DNA of 64,000 bases from contig JABACO010000014.1 of NCBI GenBank assembly GCA_013339895.1, positions 2,290,490 to 2,354,489 on the forward strand. Reading direction: 5' to 3'. The stretch comes from Ephydatia muelleri (lineage: Eukaryota > Porifera > Demospongiae > Spongillida > Spongillidae). The position numbers and the translations under genes are program-made. This document shows, piece by piece, positions 1 through 59,279 of this stretch. The first letter of the stretch is position 1; each line of letters begins with the position of its first letter. The notes below the pieces were generated by a model. That model did not search any database, was not told the origin of the DNA, and worked only from the letters and a program-made list of their open reading frames with translations.

Positions 1-795
1 TTAACTCCATTAAGGTTGGGGAAATAGCATCTTATGGTGCATCTAAGTGTAACCACCTGAGTCTCATATAATTGCTGCAGGGGAATGATCAGTTGGAGAA
101 GACAGTGAAGTCACAAACCATTCGACAGTTTATGTCCACATACATCACAATGCACCTGTTTTTGATCAAACCAGCACACCCACCCTGTCACGACCGCAGC
201 TGACATTTCTTGAGAACCTCCAACAGTAATAGTGTTCTCGTGTCTCCAAAAGTTCATTCAGTGGCTGAAGGATGGCGTGTATGACTTCCACACACTTCCC
301 TTCACTCTGAAGACCCACCTGCCACTAGATGACCAGAATGCAATCCTCCAGATACCTGCAAAATGGAAGGGAGGCAAGTCAAGTTTTGACAGCCAAAAAT
401 TATGTGTACAATTATGCGTGGGGCCAATGGTTAATGTAGCAAACTCGAAGATAGGGGTAGTCCAATAAAGACCTCATTTTATGGTGTCAGATGAGTGGTG
501 GGTGGGTATGTACCATCATTAAATCAAAGTACTCTGCTTGTGTTTTGGTGCCGTATTTTATAGACAAGATCAAACTGCTTGATGAGCTCAAGGATTTGAC
601 AGACAATATAGCTCGTTCCGAGGCTTACTTCACCAAGAATATCGATGCGGCTCTTAAAGTGAGTAGATTGCTTAATATCATTTATGGTGAGCATTGGTGT
701 TGGCTGCTGCAGATGCCAGTGAAGAAGGCCCTGGAAGATTTCCATTTCATTTCTCAAACGATGCCCTTTAAATTCATCCCTGATACGATTTATGT
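1..795 (+). repeat. Inverted copy of RNF213-like C-terminal exons, probably an assembly artefact
   Basis: This stretch matches the reverse complement of 7471-8263 almost base for base. It contains the same exon pieces (for example KFIQWLKDGVYDFHTLPF and FTKNIDAALK) and ends exactly at the N gap. The differences are mostly one- or two-base insertions and deletions (about eight in 795 bases), with very few substitutions. Real duplicates usually gather substitutions first, so I infer an unpolished read end or haplotig joined in the wrong orientation. A very recent inverted duplication is the alternative. It should not be annotated as a separate gene. Confidence 0.85.
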
Positions 796-1795
796 NNNNN
801 NNNNNNNNNNNNNNNNNNNNNNNNNNNNNNNNNNNNNNNNNNNNNNNNNNNNNNNNNNNNNNNNNNNNNNNNNNNNNNNNNNNNNNNNNNNNNNNNNNNN
901 NNNNNNNNNNNNNNNNNNNNNNNNNNNNNNNNNNNNNNNNNNNNNNNNNNNNNNNNNNNNNNNNNNNNNNNNNNNNNNNNNNNNNNNNNNNNNNNNNNNN
1001 NNNNNNNNNNNNNNNNNNNNNNNNNNNNNNNNNNNNNNNNNNNNNNNNNNNNNNNNNNNNNNNNNNNNNNNNNNNNNNNNNNNNNNNNNNNNNNNNNNNN
1101 NNNNNNNNNNNNNNNNNNNNNNNNNNNNNNNNNNNNNNNNNNNNNNNNNNNNNNNNNNNNNNNNNNNNNNNNNNNNNNNNNNNNNNNNNNNNNNNNNNNN
1201 NNNNNNNNNNNNNNNNNNNNNNNNNNNNNNNNNNNNNNNNNNNNNNNNNNNNNNNNNNNNNNNNNNNNNNNNNNNNNNNNNNNNNNNNNNNNNNNNNNNN
1301 NNNNNNNNNNNNNNNNNNNNNNNNNNNNNNNNNNNNNNNNNNNNNNNNNNNNNNNNNNNNNNNNNNNNNNNNNNNNNNNNNNNNNNNNNNNNNNNNNNNN
1401 NNNNNNNNNNNNNNNNNNNNNNNNNNNNNNNNNNNNNNNNNNNNNNNNNNNNNNNNNNNNNNNNNNNNNNNNNNNNNNNNNNNNNNNNNNNNNNNNNNNN
1501 NNNNNNNNNNNNNNNNNNNNNNNNNNNNNNNNNNNNNNNNNNNNNNNNNNNNNNNNNNNNNNNNNNNNNNNNNNNNNNNNNNNNNNNNNNNNNNNNNNNN
1601 NNNNNNNNNNNNNNNNNNNNNNNNNNNNNNNNNNNNNNNNNNNNNNNNNNNNNNNNNNNNNNNNNNNNNNNNNNNNNNNNNNNNNNNNNNNNNNNNNNNN
1701 NNNNNNNNNNNNNNNNNNNNNNNNNNNNNNNNNNNNNNNNNNNNNNNNNNNNNNNNNNNNNNNNNNNNNNNNNNNNNNNNNNNNNNNNNNNNNNN
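796..1795. other. Assembly gap of exactly 1000 N
   Basis: A run of 1000 N of round length is the usual mark of a scaffold join of unknown size. Open reading frames crossing it are meaningless. Its left neighbour is the inverted copy at 1-795 and its right neighbour is an unrelated plus-strand gene, so the join itself is suspect. Confidence 0.99.
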
Positions 1796-1825
1796 TTCCT
1801 CCTCCTCCCCTCCTACTCCAATGTG

Positions 1826-3055
1826 TAGGTTGTCTTCTCTGTGGCCCAGCTCACTCTTCTGCTCACTCCTGATAATTACGAATTTGAGCTCACCATCATT
1901 CTGGGGTGGTGGCAGTGGTGGCCTATTTGTTCTACAACTAACGGCAAGTTCTCTCATTATGGAGTCCAACACTTTCCCTTCCAACCCATCATCCCTCCCT
2001 CTCCCTTCTTCACTCACACCTCACCATATGCTTTCAGATCCACTACAATAGTTTTGCTGGTTATTTGGTCATAGCCTGTACTGGACTGCTTCTGTTCTGT
2101 TACTATGCCTTCAAGGTCATTAGGTAACCAAATTCGGTGTAACCCTAAGTTTCAAGATGTGATTTGATTTGAAAACTGTGTACACACATTTCATACTCAG
2201 TGATGACACTAGTGTTGGGTAACATAATGGGATGGATGTAGGTTATGTGGTGATCTTGAGAGGGGGTGGGGTAGAAAGGGAAGGAGAAGGGATGGAGAAA
2301 AGTGGGTGGAGGAGAGAAGGTAGAGGGACTTTGTCTGCTTATTGTTGCTTTACATTTATGTTGGATGTTACAACACAGATTTGCCACCCAAAGTTGTCCG
2401 ATTTGTTTTAAGCTGAAGAACTCCTTGAATGCAGAGTATAAATCATTGCAGTTCCTTCTGGAAACATGCACAAAGACCAGCAATGCAACATTGAATTCTG
2501 AAAGCGATCGATCAATCCAGTTTCAAAACCTTGTCATATTTGGTTGGTTTTCCACATTCCCTTTGGATTGCTTTTGCTGTGACTTCTTCCCATATTGCAG
2601 CTAGTGTGAACTTCATCACTACCATCATAGTGTTTGTCATCTACTTTGGTTTCTGGTGCCACCAGCCTGGAGACAAACTTGTGGATCACTGTGAGTTTGG
2701 AGCATATGGAGAGCAAACCTTGTAACTGACCAGTGTATTTCTTTGTCACAAGTTTCTGTAGTTTAAAAAGTATAAGACTTTAGACATTCCAAGAGGGTTA
2801 AAGCTAGAGCATCAGCACGTTGTTGTGTTTCTGCATGTTGTTGTTGCCCTTGGGTCAGCTCTATATGTTCTCTCACCCACAGTCAAGAACAATCCATCCA
2901 TGATGGTGCGTGTCATGTGCTATGGCCGAGGGAAGGAAACCTTACATGAGCAGATCAAGAAGGCAACTGGTACAATATTTGGTTGCAGTGTTGAGAAGCC
3001 ACGATGTCACCCCCTTGAATTTGATGAATGCAGTTCCTCGAACAGTTCTGTTTAA
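1826..3055 (+). CDS. Partial small multi-pass membrane protein gene, family unrecognised
   Basis: Several short plus-strand pieces look like exons of a membrane protein. One follows a tgtgtag acceptor near 1827 and reads VVFSVAQLTLLLTPDNYEF. One at about 2035-2120 follows a tttcag acceptor, reads NSFAGYLVIACTGLLLF, and is followed by gtaacc. One at about 2600-2690 follows ttgcag, reads VNFITTIIVFVIYFGFW and ends at gtgagt. One near 2830-2900 reads HVVVALGSALYVLSPT and continues to about 3055. That gives three or four hydrophobic helices, as in tetraspan or MARVEL-type proteins, but no diagnostic motif is visible and I cannot assign a family. The 5' end is lost in the N gap. Exon borders are approximate and the stop near 3053 is tentative. 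Confidence 0.4.
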
Positions 3056-3059
3056 AATT

Positions 3060-5358
3060 TGGTACCAAATTGAAAAATACATTTAGTCGATATGAGCATC
3101 TGATGTGAAATTTAGTAATTTGTGTCCAAATCTCAAATATGAAGAACATACAAGGCTGAAATACTTCGCAACAGTTTTAAAAGGGTCTGCATCACCCACC
3201 CACACACCTCAGTCAATTAGGATGTGTGTTAGCCTTTGTGGTTAGTTAATCTTGGAGTTGCAAGACTATAGTGAAGGTATTACATTGTATGTACTTCTAC
3301 TGTACCCTATACCACCTTGCATTAGTTGGATGATTTAGCACTTAATAGCACTCGGGAAGCTTACTTAGCAACTTGAAGTCATAGGTTGGCTGAGGCTAGC
3401 CATGAGAGCTACATATATGTATATGCAGGCACATGACAGTACAAATACAATGAGGTAAAAGTATATTAAGTGTCCGTATTTAGTAACACGTGTCTTTTAA
3501 GAGTAAGTAAGTAATGCAGTAGAATGCAACTTTATTTTTTTGTAGTGCTGAATAAGGAGTTGGAATAAGTTACCCACTCTTACTGGACCTGGAATTGGGT
3601 AATTTTAAAATGCATTTTTTTTTTAATGACAGAAACACTAATAGCATGCTGGCATGCACGACAAAAAGTTAATCCTCTGAATTTAAAGTGTCTGTTTTTA
3701 AAATCATGGTAAAATTGTGTAATAAATATCTGTTTTAATATTCGGATTGCATTGCAAGAAATTTCTGACATTGATGACGCATTGCTGACGCGATACCGCG
3801 CACATCAGTTCACGCGCCCATTGAAATGTATGGATATTTCTGTTCAGCACAAAAAAAAAAAAAAAAAAAGAAATGACAGAAATGAAATGCCGAGCAAGAA
3901 GCTACTGAAGGACATAATACACTATGGTTTATTACAAAAAATTCCAGGATCTATCTCATCCATAGACACCTGTACAAATCTGATAAAAATCAAGACCTTT
4001 GTATATTTTTTCTCAGGACGGGGGTAAATGCGCACTTAGATGTTAGCCAGATCATCTCCATTATTAATTCTCGCAATGATTTACGTAATGGATGTTTGAA
4101 CATGCATGGCGAGTGCCTGGCACTGGGGGAAAAGCTTGCCTGAATCAGACTTACCCAGGTATGTTACAACTGAGGTTTTTAGATGTTGTACATGTGCGTA
4201 ACAACCATAGCTTGACCCGCATACGTACCGGTACACGTTACTAGTGATATAGTAACGGGTGATGTTGAAATTTTGGCTATCCCTCCCAAAAATCTGTCTG
4301 CAAGCGATGGATGTTTTATTCAGTAGACCCAAGGTAAATGTAGGTACAAGGCTGACGCGCGAAGAGTCAGGATAATTGATTGAAGTTATTTTCATGCCTC
4401 GTAATAGATATTTATTCCTTTTCAGATGGAATAATTACTGAATCAATTCGGGATTGATTGATTTAACCCAAAGTGAGACATGCGACGAATCAGAAATGCG
4501 GGCAACTGTAATGATGTAATCTGGAGTACAGTCATGCGCATGAGCTGTTGCATTCGAGCACGCGGCCATTTCAAATATGATAAGCGGTCTGAGTAGGAGG
4601 AACATCGAGGAGTTGGCGGTGTTACCGTTTCCAATCTTCCTACTCTAATATCTATGCTGAGATCGACGAAAATGACAGTGGACGAAAGTTCTTATACAGA
4701 AAACTTGGACGTAAAGGATGATCGTATTAGTCGAACAACTAAATATTTCATACAATCACTCATAGTTTTGATTTTTTAAAACAACTGGTTGTTTGTATGA
4801 TGCTCATACGAGACGTACGAATCAGAATTTCGTACTATACACACGATAACTTCAGAAATAACCTCAGCTCCTACTGAACAACGATGGACGCGTACGATTT
4901 ATTTATTTTTTGCTGGGCATTGAAATGGTAGAACGGAATGGAGGAGAGACACAAAGGAAGAGGATGGAGGAAGTAGATCTAGAGATGCGACTACATATTT
5001 AGTGGAGGAGGAGGGACGATATGGGGGAAGGAATACTCTCATATAGCAACCAGTGGAATCACCACGGAGGCTACTCTTCGATGCAACGATTTGTTTGGGA
5101 GTCAGTATGATCAGGGTAGCGACATTCCCCCACCAGTGAGCAAGCTGGCATCGTTCCCTTCGACAAATTATTTCACAGCTTCACGCACGCGCAATGCTGT
5201 CGCTCATTTTTAATAACAGTTTTGTGACGTCATGTCAAACAGCGAGCGTTCAGTTATAAGTTATTGACCAACAATCGGCGCCACTTTATCGGCGTATTTT
5301 AACATATGGTATGCATACAGACTAACTCACTAACTGTATATGACCTCACTGATATGGA
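3060..5358. other. Non-coding stretch
   Basis: No convincing exon is visible on either strand; all open frames are short and lack splice context. It holds an A-run at about 3850-3868 and mixed AT-rich sequence. It lies beyond the 3' ends of both neighbouring genes, which converge here. Confidence 0.6.
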
Positions 5359-5381
5359 GGGGGGGGGGGGGGGGGGGGGGG
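5359..5381. repeat. 23-base G homopolymer
   Basis: An uninterrupted G run. Similar runs occur at about 11341-11366 and 47411-47432. Length errors are likely in such tracts, and the strand-asymmetric runs could form G-quadruplexes. Confidence 0.9.
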
Positions 5382-5467
5382 TACGGCCGGCTCCCTCTGC
5401 TGAAATTGTATTGGTCTAGCAGCTGTTACAATACTCAAAAGGCATGGGAAACTTTCTTTGTAGGTTG

Positions 5468-5811
5468 AAAATGTATGTATGACAGGAAAAAGTTATGAAC
5501 GTCCAGCCTGCATGGATTTGTTAGGCTGGTTTTTAACAAAAACCCATCCTAATAGCGTAAAACCAATCCTGGGGTTGAACGTCCAGGGTGGGAATAGTGT
5601 GCAATCCATGTTGTTCTACCCTGGTTTCGTCGAACAAAACGCATGTTGAAGTATGAATATAATTATTACCTCAACATGGTTTTTGTTCGACAGAACCAGG
5701 GTAGAACCATATCTATTCCCACCCTGGACGCTCAATCCCAGGATGGGTTTGTGTTAAAAACCAGCCTAAAAATCCAGGCTGGACGTTTATAACTTTTCCC
5801 TGTGTATGTAT
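5468..5811. mobile_element. Foldback (MITE-like) element
   Basis: The left arm begins with aaaaagttatgaacgtccag and the right arm ends with ctggacgtttataacttttc, its reverse complement with a few mismatches. Matching continues inward through the taggctggttttta and ccagggtgggaata blocks to a centre near 5650. Arms are roughly 150 bases and there is no coding capacity. The flanks carry gtatgtat-type sequence on both sides, which could be the insertion target. Confidence 0.75.
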
Positions 5812-5905
5812 GTGTGTTAATGTGTGTGTGTCTGTGTGTGTGTGTATGTGTCTGTCTGTCCGTCCTTCCGTACGTACAGACAGACATACATACATACATA
5901 CAATG
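5810..5905. repeat. TG/TCTG microsatellite with a palindromic end
   Basis: Simple TG-rich repeat directly abutting the foldback element. Its right half (gtctgtctgtccgtcc ... cagacagacatacata) is itself roughly palindromic. Confidence 0.85.
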
Positions 5906-6404
5906 TATTTTGAACGAGACAAGAAATAATGGTTGTGGAATGTGGTACATGTACCATGATAATTTGAGTTAACGTTAGAGCTCTTTTAAAATGAATGCAA
6001 AAGTGGAGCACACATGCCAACCCATAGCCCATAGGCTGGTCTGACGTGAGAGCTGAGGTTGTATAAGCACTCAAGCTTCACGGAGTTTGGTGCTCATGCA
6101 ATACTAAGTCTGTCGTCTTTCACTTCTGAGCAAATGCACATACATGCAGTAGATGCATTTATACTGTGGGGAACATCTCACAAAGCCAAACAGTGGCCAC
6201 AAACTATTTCACAAGATAGGACTGAATAGAGACCATAGTGCAAGACTTTCTTTTTCTTTTAAATAATCTTGCTACATGTTTTTAATTGCCAAAATCACTT
6301 TGTAACAACAAGCACAGTAAGTACAAAATACACTCATGGTTCTAGATTCACAAGACCAATTTATACACTAAAATAGTTTGTACCAAATACAACTTCATTA
6401 AGCA

Positions 6405-6410
6405 TTTATT
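6405..6410 (-). promoter_or_regulatory. Polyadenylation signal AATAAA of the RNF213-like gene
   Basis: AATAAA on the minus strand lies about 180 bases beyond the stop codon at 6588. Nothing else nearby looks like a better signal, so the 3' UTR is probably about 200 bases. Confidence 0.5.
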
Positions 6411-6587
6411 GTCATTTTGGTAACTTGAATTTTTTCGCAACTTGATTCTATCAATTTTGATGCCACTCCTATCTCACCTAGAATGGCATTGCCATTTTCA
6501 TCAGGCAGTTGAAGGATCTCATTGAGCATGTCTCCATCAACTGTTTCCTCATTAAATTGCTTGGTGTAATTATCCATCTTGTTTTGG

Positions 6588-54900
<48,313 letters not shown>

Positions 54901-55600
54901 ATTTTTTCACGTGGTACTGTCTCATGCATGCCCAGATTTCAGTACACAGCCAATAATCTATTATTGTAGCGACATTGATACTGTATTGTTACAAGATGTT
55001 ATCATCATTGTTCAGGGTAGAGTACAATCCTGCTTACAATGACTTCGGGGCAAAGTTGATACTGCCATAGACGACACGCGCACACTTTTCGTATTCGGGT
55101 CGCGCCGTCTCGTATTTGGGCTGTGCCATTCTCGTTAACAGTACGTTTGGTCAGTACTTGACAGTCCCGTTACAGAACTGATAGCCGCAGTGCCATCGTT
55201 CGATGGTTTGGATCCAGGTAACTTGTTTTACTTGCTTGTAAATAATCACTCGCGCCGGCTGTACGCTCAGCTTCCTTTCCTTGCATCTTATAATTCGACA
55301 GTAGGAACGGTACGTTCTGACAATAGTACAAACTGACACGTACATGCGTAGGGTATTCTAGTTAAGCTCATGCACCAACAATGAGAACCCGAGAGTGACG
55401 TGTCCTCTCGACTTCTGCTCACTTTGCATCGATCTTTTAATTTAACACCAGGCAGATCATGTATATAATCAGACACACCCCATCTATAGTAACACTTAAC
55501 ATTTATGTGTGTCATTACTTGTCACAGAGGTTAGAATATTGATTGGAATAGAGCACCTTCAGCAGTCACACACACATGTATATGCAAGCAACTAAAACAT
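54901..55600. promoter_or_regulatory. Upstream region of the RNF213-like gene
   Basis: The 5' flank contains a CpG-richer patch around 55070-55130 (gcgcgcgtc on the minus strand) suitable for a promoter. I see no TATA box at a convincing distance and no clear immune response element. No other gene is visible. Confidence 0.35.
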
Positions 55601-55609
55601 GATATCCAT

Positions 55610-55790
55610 CACAGCAATACATCTGATGGAGCCTGATCATCTTCCCAGAGAACTCTATAAATCCTCCACAGCTGTCTGATGGAGCCTGACCGTCTTCCCA
55701 GAGCATTCCAGAAATCCTTCGTCCTGGACCTGACCATCTTCCTGGAGCAAGCCAGCAATCCTCCACAGACATCTGATGGGGTATACGAGG
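55610..55790. repeat. Minisatellite block 1
   Basis: About three copies of a roughly 50-base unit with tctgatggagcctgac, cttcccagagca and aaatcctccacagc words. The same unit forms the block at 58045-58590. The collagen-like fragments lie between the two blocks. Confidence 0.85.
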
Positions 55791-55956
55791 GAGGGAAATT
55801 AGCTGAGGGGTGGTTGAGAGCTGTAGGGAGGGGTCAAGAAAGGTAGAGAGGGAGGGAAGGGATCATAAGAGGGAGGGATGAAAAAGGACAATAACAAGTT
55901 TGAAGTAATTACTTTCTATACATGTACACACCTGTATGTACATAACTGTACATAAC

Positions 55957-58003
55957 GTGTATCTCTGTCCCCCACCCCAAACTGGAAGGTGGTACTATCA
56001 GCTGCCTGGTGCCTCATCTTGGTGAAGCCATCAATACCACTGCCACATGATGTTCTGGCGCACACTGGTGTACTTGAGGCGCAGGAAGCGCAGGGGTATG
56101 GAGAGGTCAGCCTGCTAACATGGAGGGAGAGGAGGAACATTATGACTAGGACGTCACATCCATCCTTACATGTTCATGTGTACATGTAACTGCACGGTGT
56201 TAACAGTTACACATACATGTACATATACGTACATGGCCTACCAGGTACACCTAGCATCAAAAGTCACTTGAAACCTCCATATCCACCTTGCCAGAGTGGA
56301 CTACTTTGGCTCAATGTTCTTGACATGTATGTCCTGTCTGTCCCTGGAAAGGGATACATCTAGTTTGAACATTTAAAGCCCTCTCTAGACAGACTGAGCA
56401 CACTTTCCTTCTACACCTGTGTAAGGTAAACTATACCACACCTACTTTTTAGAAGGGATAGGGGGGTGAACTGTGGGGGTGTTGTGGTAACCTCAAACTA
56501 TTCATTATTTTGATAGCACAGTATAATTACTTCCACATGCACAATCCTGAATAAGATAATTGTTCATGTCTATTGTCCTGAATGTCCACCCAGGGGTACA
56601 ATTGTACAGGGTGGACAGCAAAAAAGTCTTTGCAAGGGACCTAGTTGCAATTAACGGTACTGGCTTACAAAACAAGTCTTTTTAGAATTGGGCCGAGATA
56701 AGTAAGTCTTAAATCCTTTCGGTACACATAAAATGACCTTGCTAGAGAACCTATCAATTATGCTCCAACCGATCTGCATGGAACGTAATGGATAGGTCTG
56801 CTAGCACAGCTTGTTTTATGAGTACTGAAAGGATATAAGCCTTACTTATCTCGGCCCGATCCTAAAACGACTTGTTCTGTAATCAGTTCCATTAAATGCA
56901 AACTAGGTCCTTCTATGACCAAATGGCAAAAACGTTTTTTGCTGTCCACCCGGGTGTCCAATTGTACCCCCGGGTGGACTCAGGGCAATAGAGATTAAAC
57001 AAAGTGATGGCGATATCGCTCTTCAGTAATACACAAGCCACACTGTTTTTCTGATTATTATAGACAACCTATCAATCTAAATAGCAAGGATGCCACAACT
57101 GAGCTCATGTGGAAGTGTTGCTTAGAAACTTGAAAGCAAATGTGTAATGTTTTTTCGTTGAAGTTTATTAGATGCTTGCGGAAATGAGATATCATGAAGA
57201 GGTTCTTTTTGTAGTGTTATGTTGTATTAGCTATTAGCATACGCTTCTATTAATTAACAAGCACAGACTTATAATTTATACCTCTGCAGCAACTGCCAAT
57301 CATATGCACCAATTGTATTGCAATTTGTTCTACTGGCTATATTCTTGCTACTTATATTTGTGTTGTGCAGTTTCCATCTAATTTCAGAGTAAGGTTCGCA
57401 TGGTATGTATTTCACAGCATATGATCCAATCTTCTTTCTAGTGTGACTGTATTACCTCTATATACTGTACATGTAAACCTGTCACTCTTCTTTGGAACAG
57501 TCCATTACATAGCAAGAAAACGTTTTTTGGCAGTTTACCTTACTTCTTCTGCCTACTCTGATTACAGCCTCCTTATCTTAACAGCATTCTACCAGTCATC
57601 TACTCTAAATACAGCCCACCACCTATACTGCTCAGTTGCAGCCCTTCCTAAACACATATACTCACAGCTGCTCCTGGTGCTCCTGGGGCTCCTTCGAGCT
57701 GGAGCGCCAACTGGCCCTGTGCGCCTACAGCCCCAGCTGGCCCTGGTAGACCAATATCACCCTACGAGGTGACAATGGTGAGTGTAGCATAGGATAGTGT
57801 GATTCCCTTTGCTCCCATAAGTCCAATGCTGCTAGACCCCCAGGAACACCCTGAAGGAGTGTGGATGTGTGTGTACATACATAGAGTTGACAGGGAAGAA
57901 ATGAACACACACCACCCATAACCTGCCGCCATACACAAAATACACACTCACTAGTACTCTAGGATCGCCATCACTACCATTATATGCATTAAGACCCTGT
58001 ACA
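55957..58003 (-). pseudogene. Fibrillar collagen-like gene fragment: Gly-X-Y exons and C-propeptide piece
   Basis: Minus-strand exon-like blocks in collagen order. At 57952-58003: GLN, then GSD GDP triplets. At about 57800-57850: GVP GGL, then GLM GAK GIT after a frame change. At 57666-57761: GDIGLPGPAGAVGAQ, later GAPGAPGAA, bounded by cgtag and gtgagt. At 55957-56111: IPLRFLRLKYTSVRQNI, then in another frame DGFTKMRHQAADSTTFQFGV, which resembles the fibrillar collagen C-propeptide (FLRL...QNI). At least four frame changes occur in about 350 bases, far denser than in the neighbouring RNF213-like gene, and some Gly positions carry Ala or Arg. Decay is therefore likelier than assembly noise, but not proven. 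The 5' end and most of the triple helix are missing from the window. Confidence 0.55.
56571..56990. mobile_element. Foldback (MITE-like) element of about 420 bases
   Basis: Left end tattgtcctgaatgtccacc pairs with right end gggtggactcagggcaata. Inner blocks (aaacaagtctttttagaatt / gatcctaaaacgacttgttc; gggccgagataagtaag / cttacttatctcggccc) continue the arms. The right end also holds a nested palindrome around caattg (ccacccgggtg ... cccccgggtgg). No coding capacity. Confidence 0.75.
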
Positions 58004-58044
58004 CTGGAGAGGAGAGAGGTACAATGAATTGGGAGGAGTATAAC

Positions 58045-58590
58045 CAACTTCCCAAAGCACTCCAGAAATCCTCCACAGCTGTCTGATGGGGCCGGACCAT
58101 CTATCTTCCCAGAGCACTTCAGAAATCCACAGAGTACTGGACACGACCATCTTCCTGGAGCAAGCCAGCAATCCTCCATAGCTGTCTGATGGGGCCCGAC
58201 CATCTTCCCAGAGCACTCCAGAAATCTTCAGTCTGACATGACCATCTTCCTGGAGCAAGCTAGAAATCCTCCACAGACATCTGATGGGGCCTGACCATCA
58301 TCCTGGAACAAGCCAGCAATCCTCCATAGCTGTCTGATGGGGCCTGATCATCTTCCCAGAGCATGCCAGAAATCCTCCACAGCCAGAAATCCATAGTACT
58401 GGACCTGACCATCTTCCCAGAGCATGCCAGAAATCCTCTACAGCCGTCTGATGGGGCCTGACCATCGTCCCAGAGCAAGCCAGAAATCCTCCACAGCTGT
58501 CTGATGGGGCCTGACCATCTTCCCAGAGCACTCCAGAAATGTCTGATGGGGCCTGACCATCTTCCCAGAGCAAGCCAGATATCCTCCAGT
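58045..58590. repeat. Minisatellite block 2
   Basis: Seven or more copies of a roughly 50-base unit (gtctgatggggcctgacc, atcttcccagagca, agccagaaatcctccaca) with higher-order spacing of about 100 bases. Open frames on the minus strand through it are repeat artefacts. Confidence 0.9.
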
Positions 58591-58719
58591 GAATATTAGG
58601 TGAGAAAGGTCAAAAGCCGCTAAATATTGTTCGTATTCTCACCACAGATCAGGAGGTGGTGTCTCTAAAGCTTCTCAATTCACAAATGATCCTAGTAAGG
58701 CTACTATCCAATGTGTAGC

Positions 58720-59270
58720 CTACATGCGGTCAAGACTTGAAATATAAATACTTAATTTCAACTTGGCTACCTGACTTGCTGTGAAGTCCTTTTTACTGTC
58801 TCACGGCCTTGGTTGATGAATATACACTGTTACCGAATGACACTATAAAGTGGTTAGTTTTAGCATGCTATCAACACCATATATAATATGCCTAATATAT
58901 AAGACTTGCCCGCACAATAACATGCTTACCCCTGCTTTATTACACTATGAAGGGAAATAAATTTGGTACATATACTTACACATATGATTATGCATTGTTT
59001 TGCAGGAGGATTGAATACTTATGGTGTCAATTGGAATGGTCCACTTGCTGTTTCAAGAAATGACGATGATTATGAGGTCACAGTACCTTATATTCAATCT
59101 CCTTTACCAGATGGTGTATTGCATGACTTGCAGGAAACTGTTCATCCTCTTGACCAAAGTTCTAAACATGTCAGCGTTGCAATTTGTTAGTAGTAGATTG
59201 TAAGAGTGCCTGTGAATGTTGTCTATAACTCAAAATTGCAATTTGTTACTAGTATAGATTGTGGAGAAAG
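58720..59270 (+). repeat. Duplicated segment, left copy, with an exon-like open stretch
   Basis: Shares tacatgcggtcaag, a gacttgctgtgaagtc block, ttgcaggagga, tggaatggtccacttgctgt and a gcaatttgttagtagtag block with 60825-61345. Inside it 59006-59190 follows a tttgcag acceptor and is open on the plus strand (WNGPLAVSRNDDDYEVTVPY, then LHDLQETVHPLDQSSKHV). I do not recognise the family. The left copy is open, the right copy is broken. Confidence 0.5.
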
Positions 59271-59279
59271 AACATGCAT

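Noticed and set aside
1-795. A second, plus-strand RNF213-like gene
   Set aside because: Near-identity to 7471-8263 with indel-type differences and the adjoining gap point to an assembly artefact.
491-2051. Long open frames on both strands spanning 796-1795
   Set aside because: They are made of N; only the short flanking ends are sequence.
58260-58573. Minus-strand frames with repeated GQAPSD motifs
   Set aside because: Translation of the minisatellite; spacing is not a multiple of three throughout and no homology is recognised.
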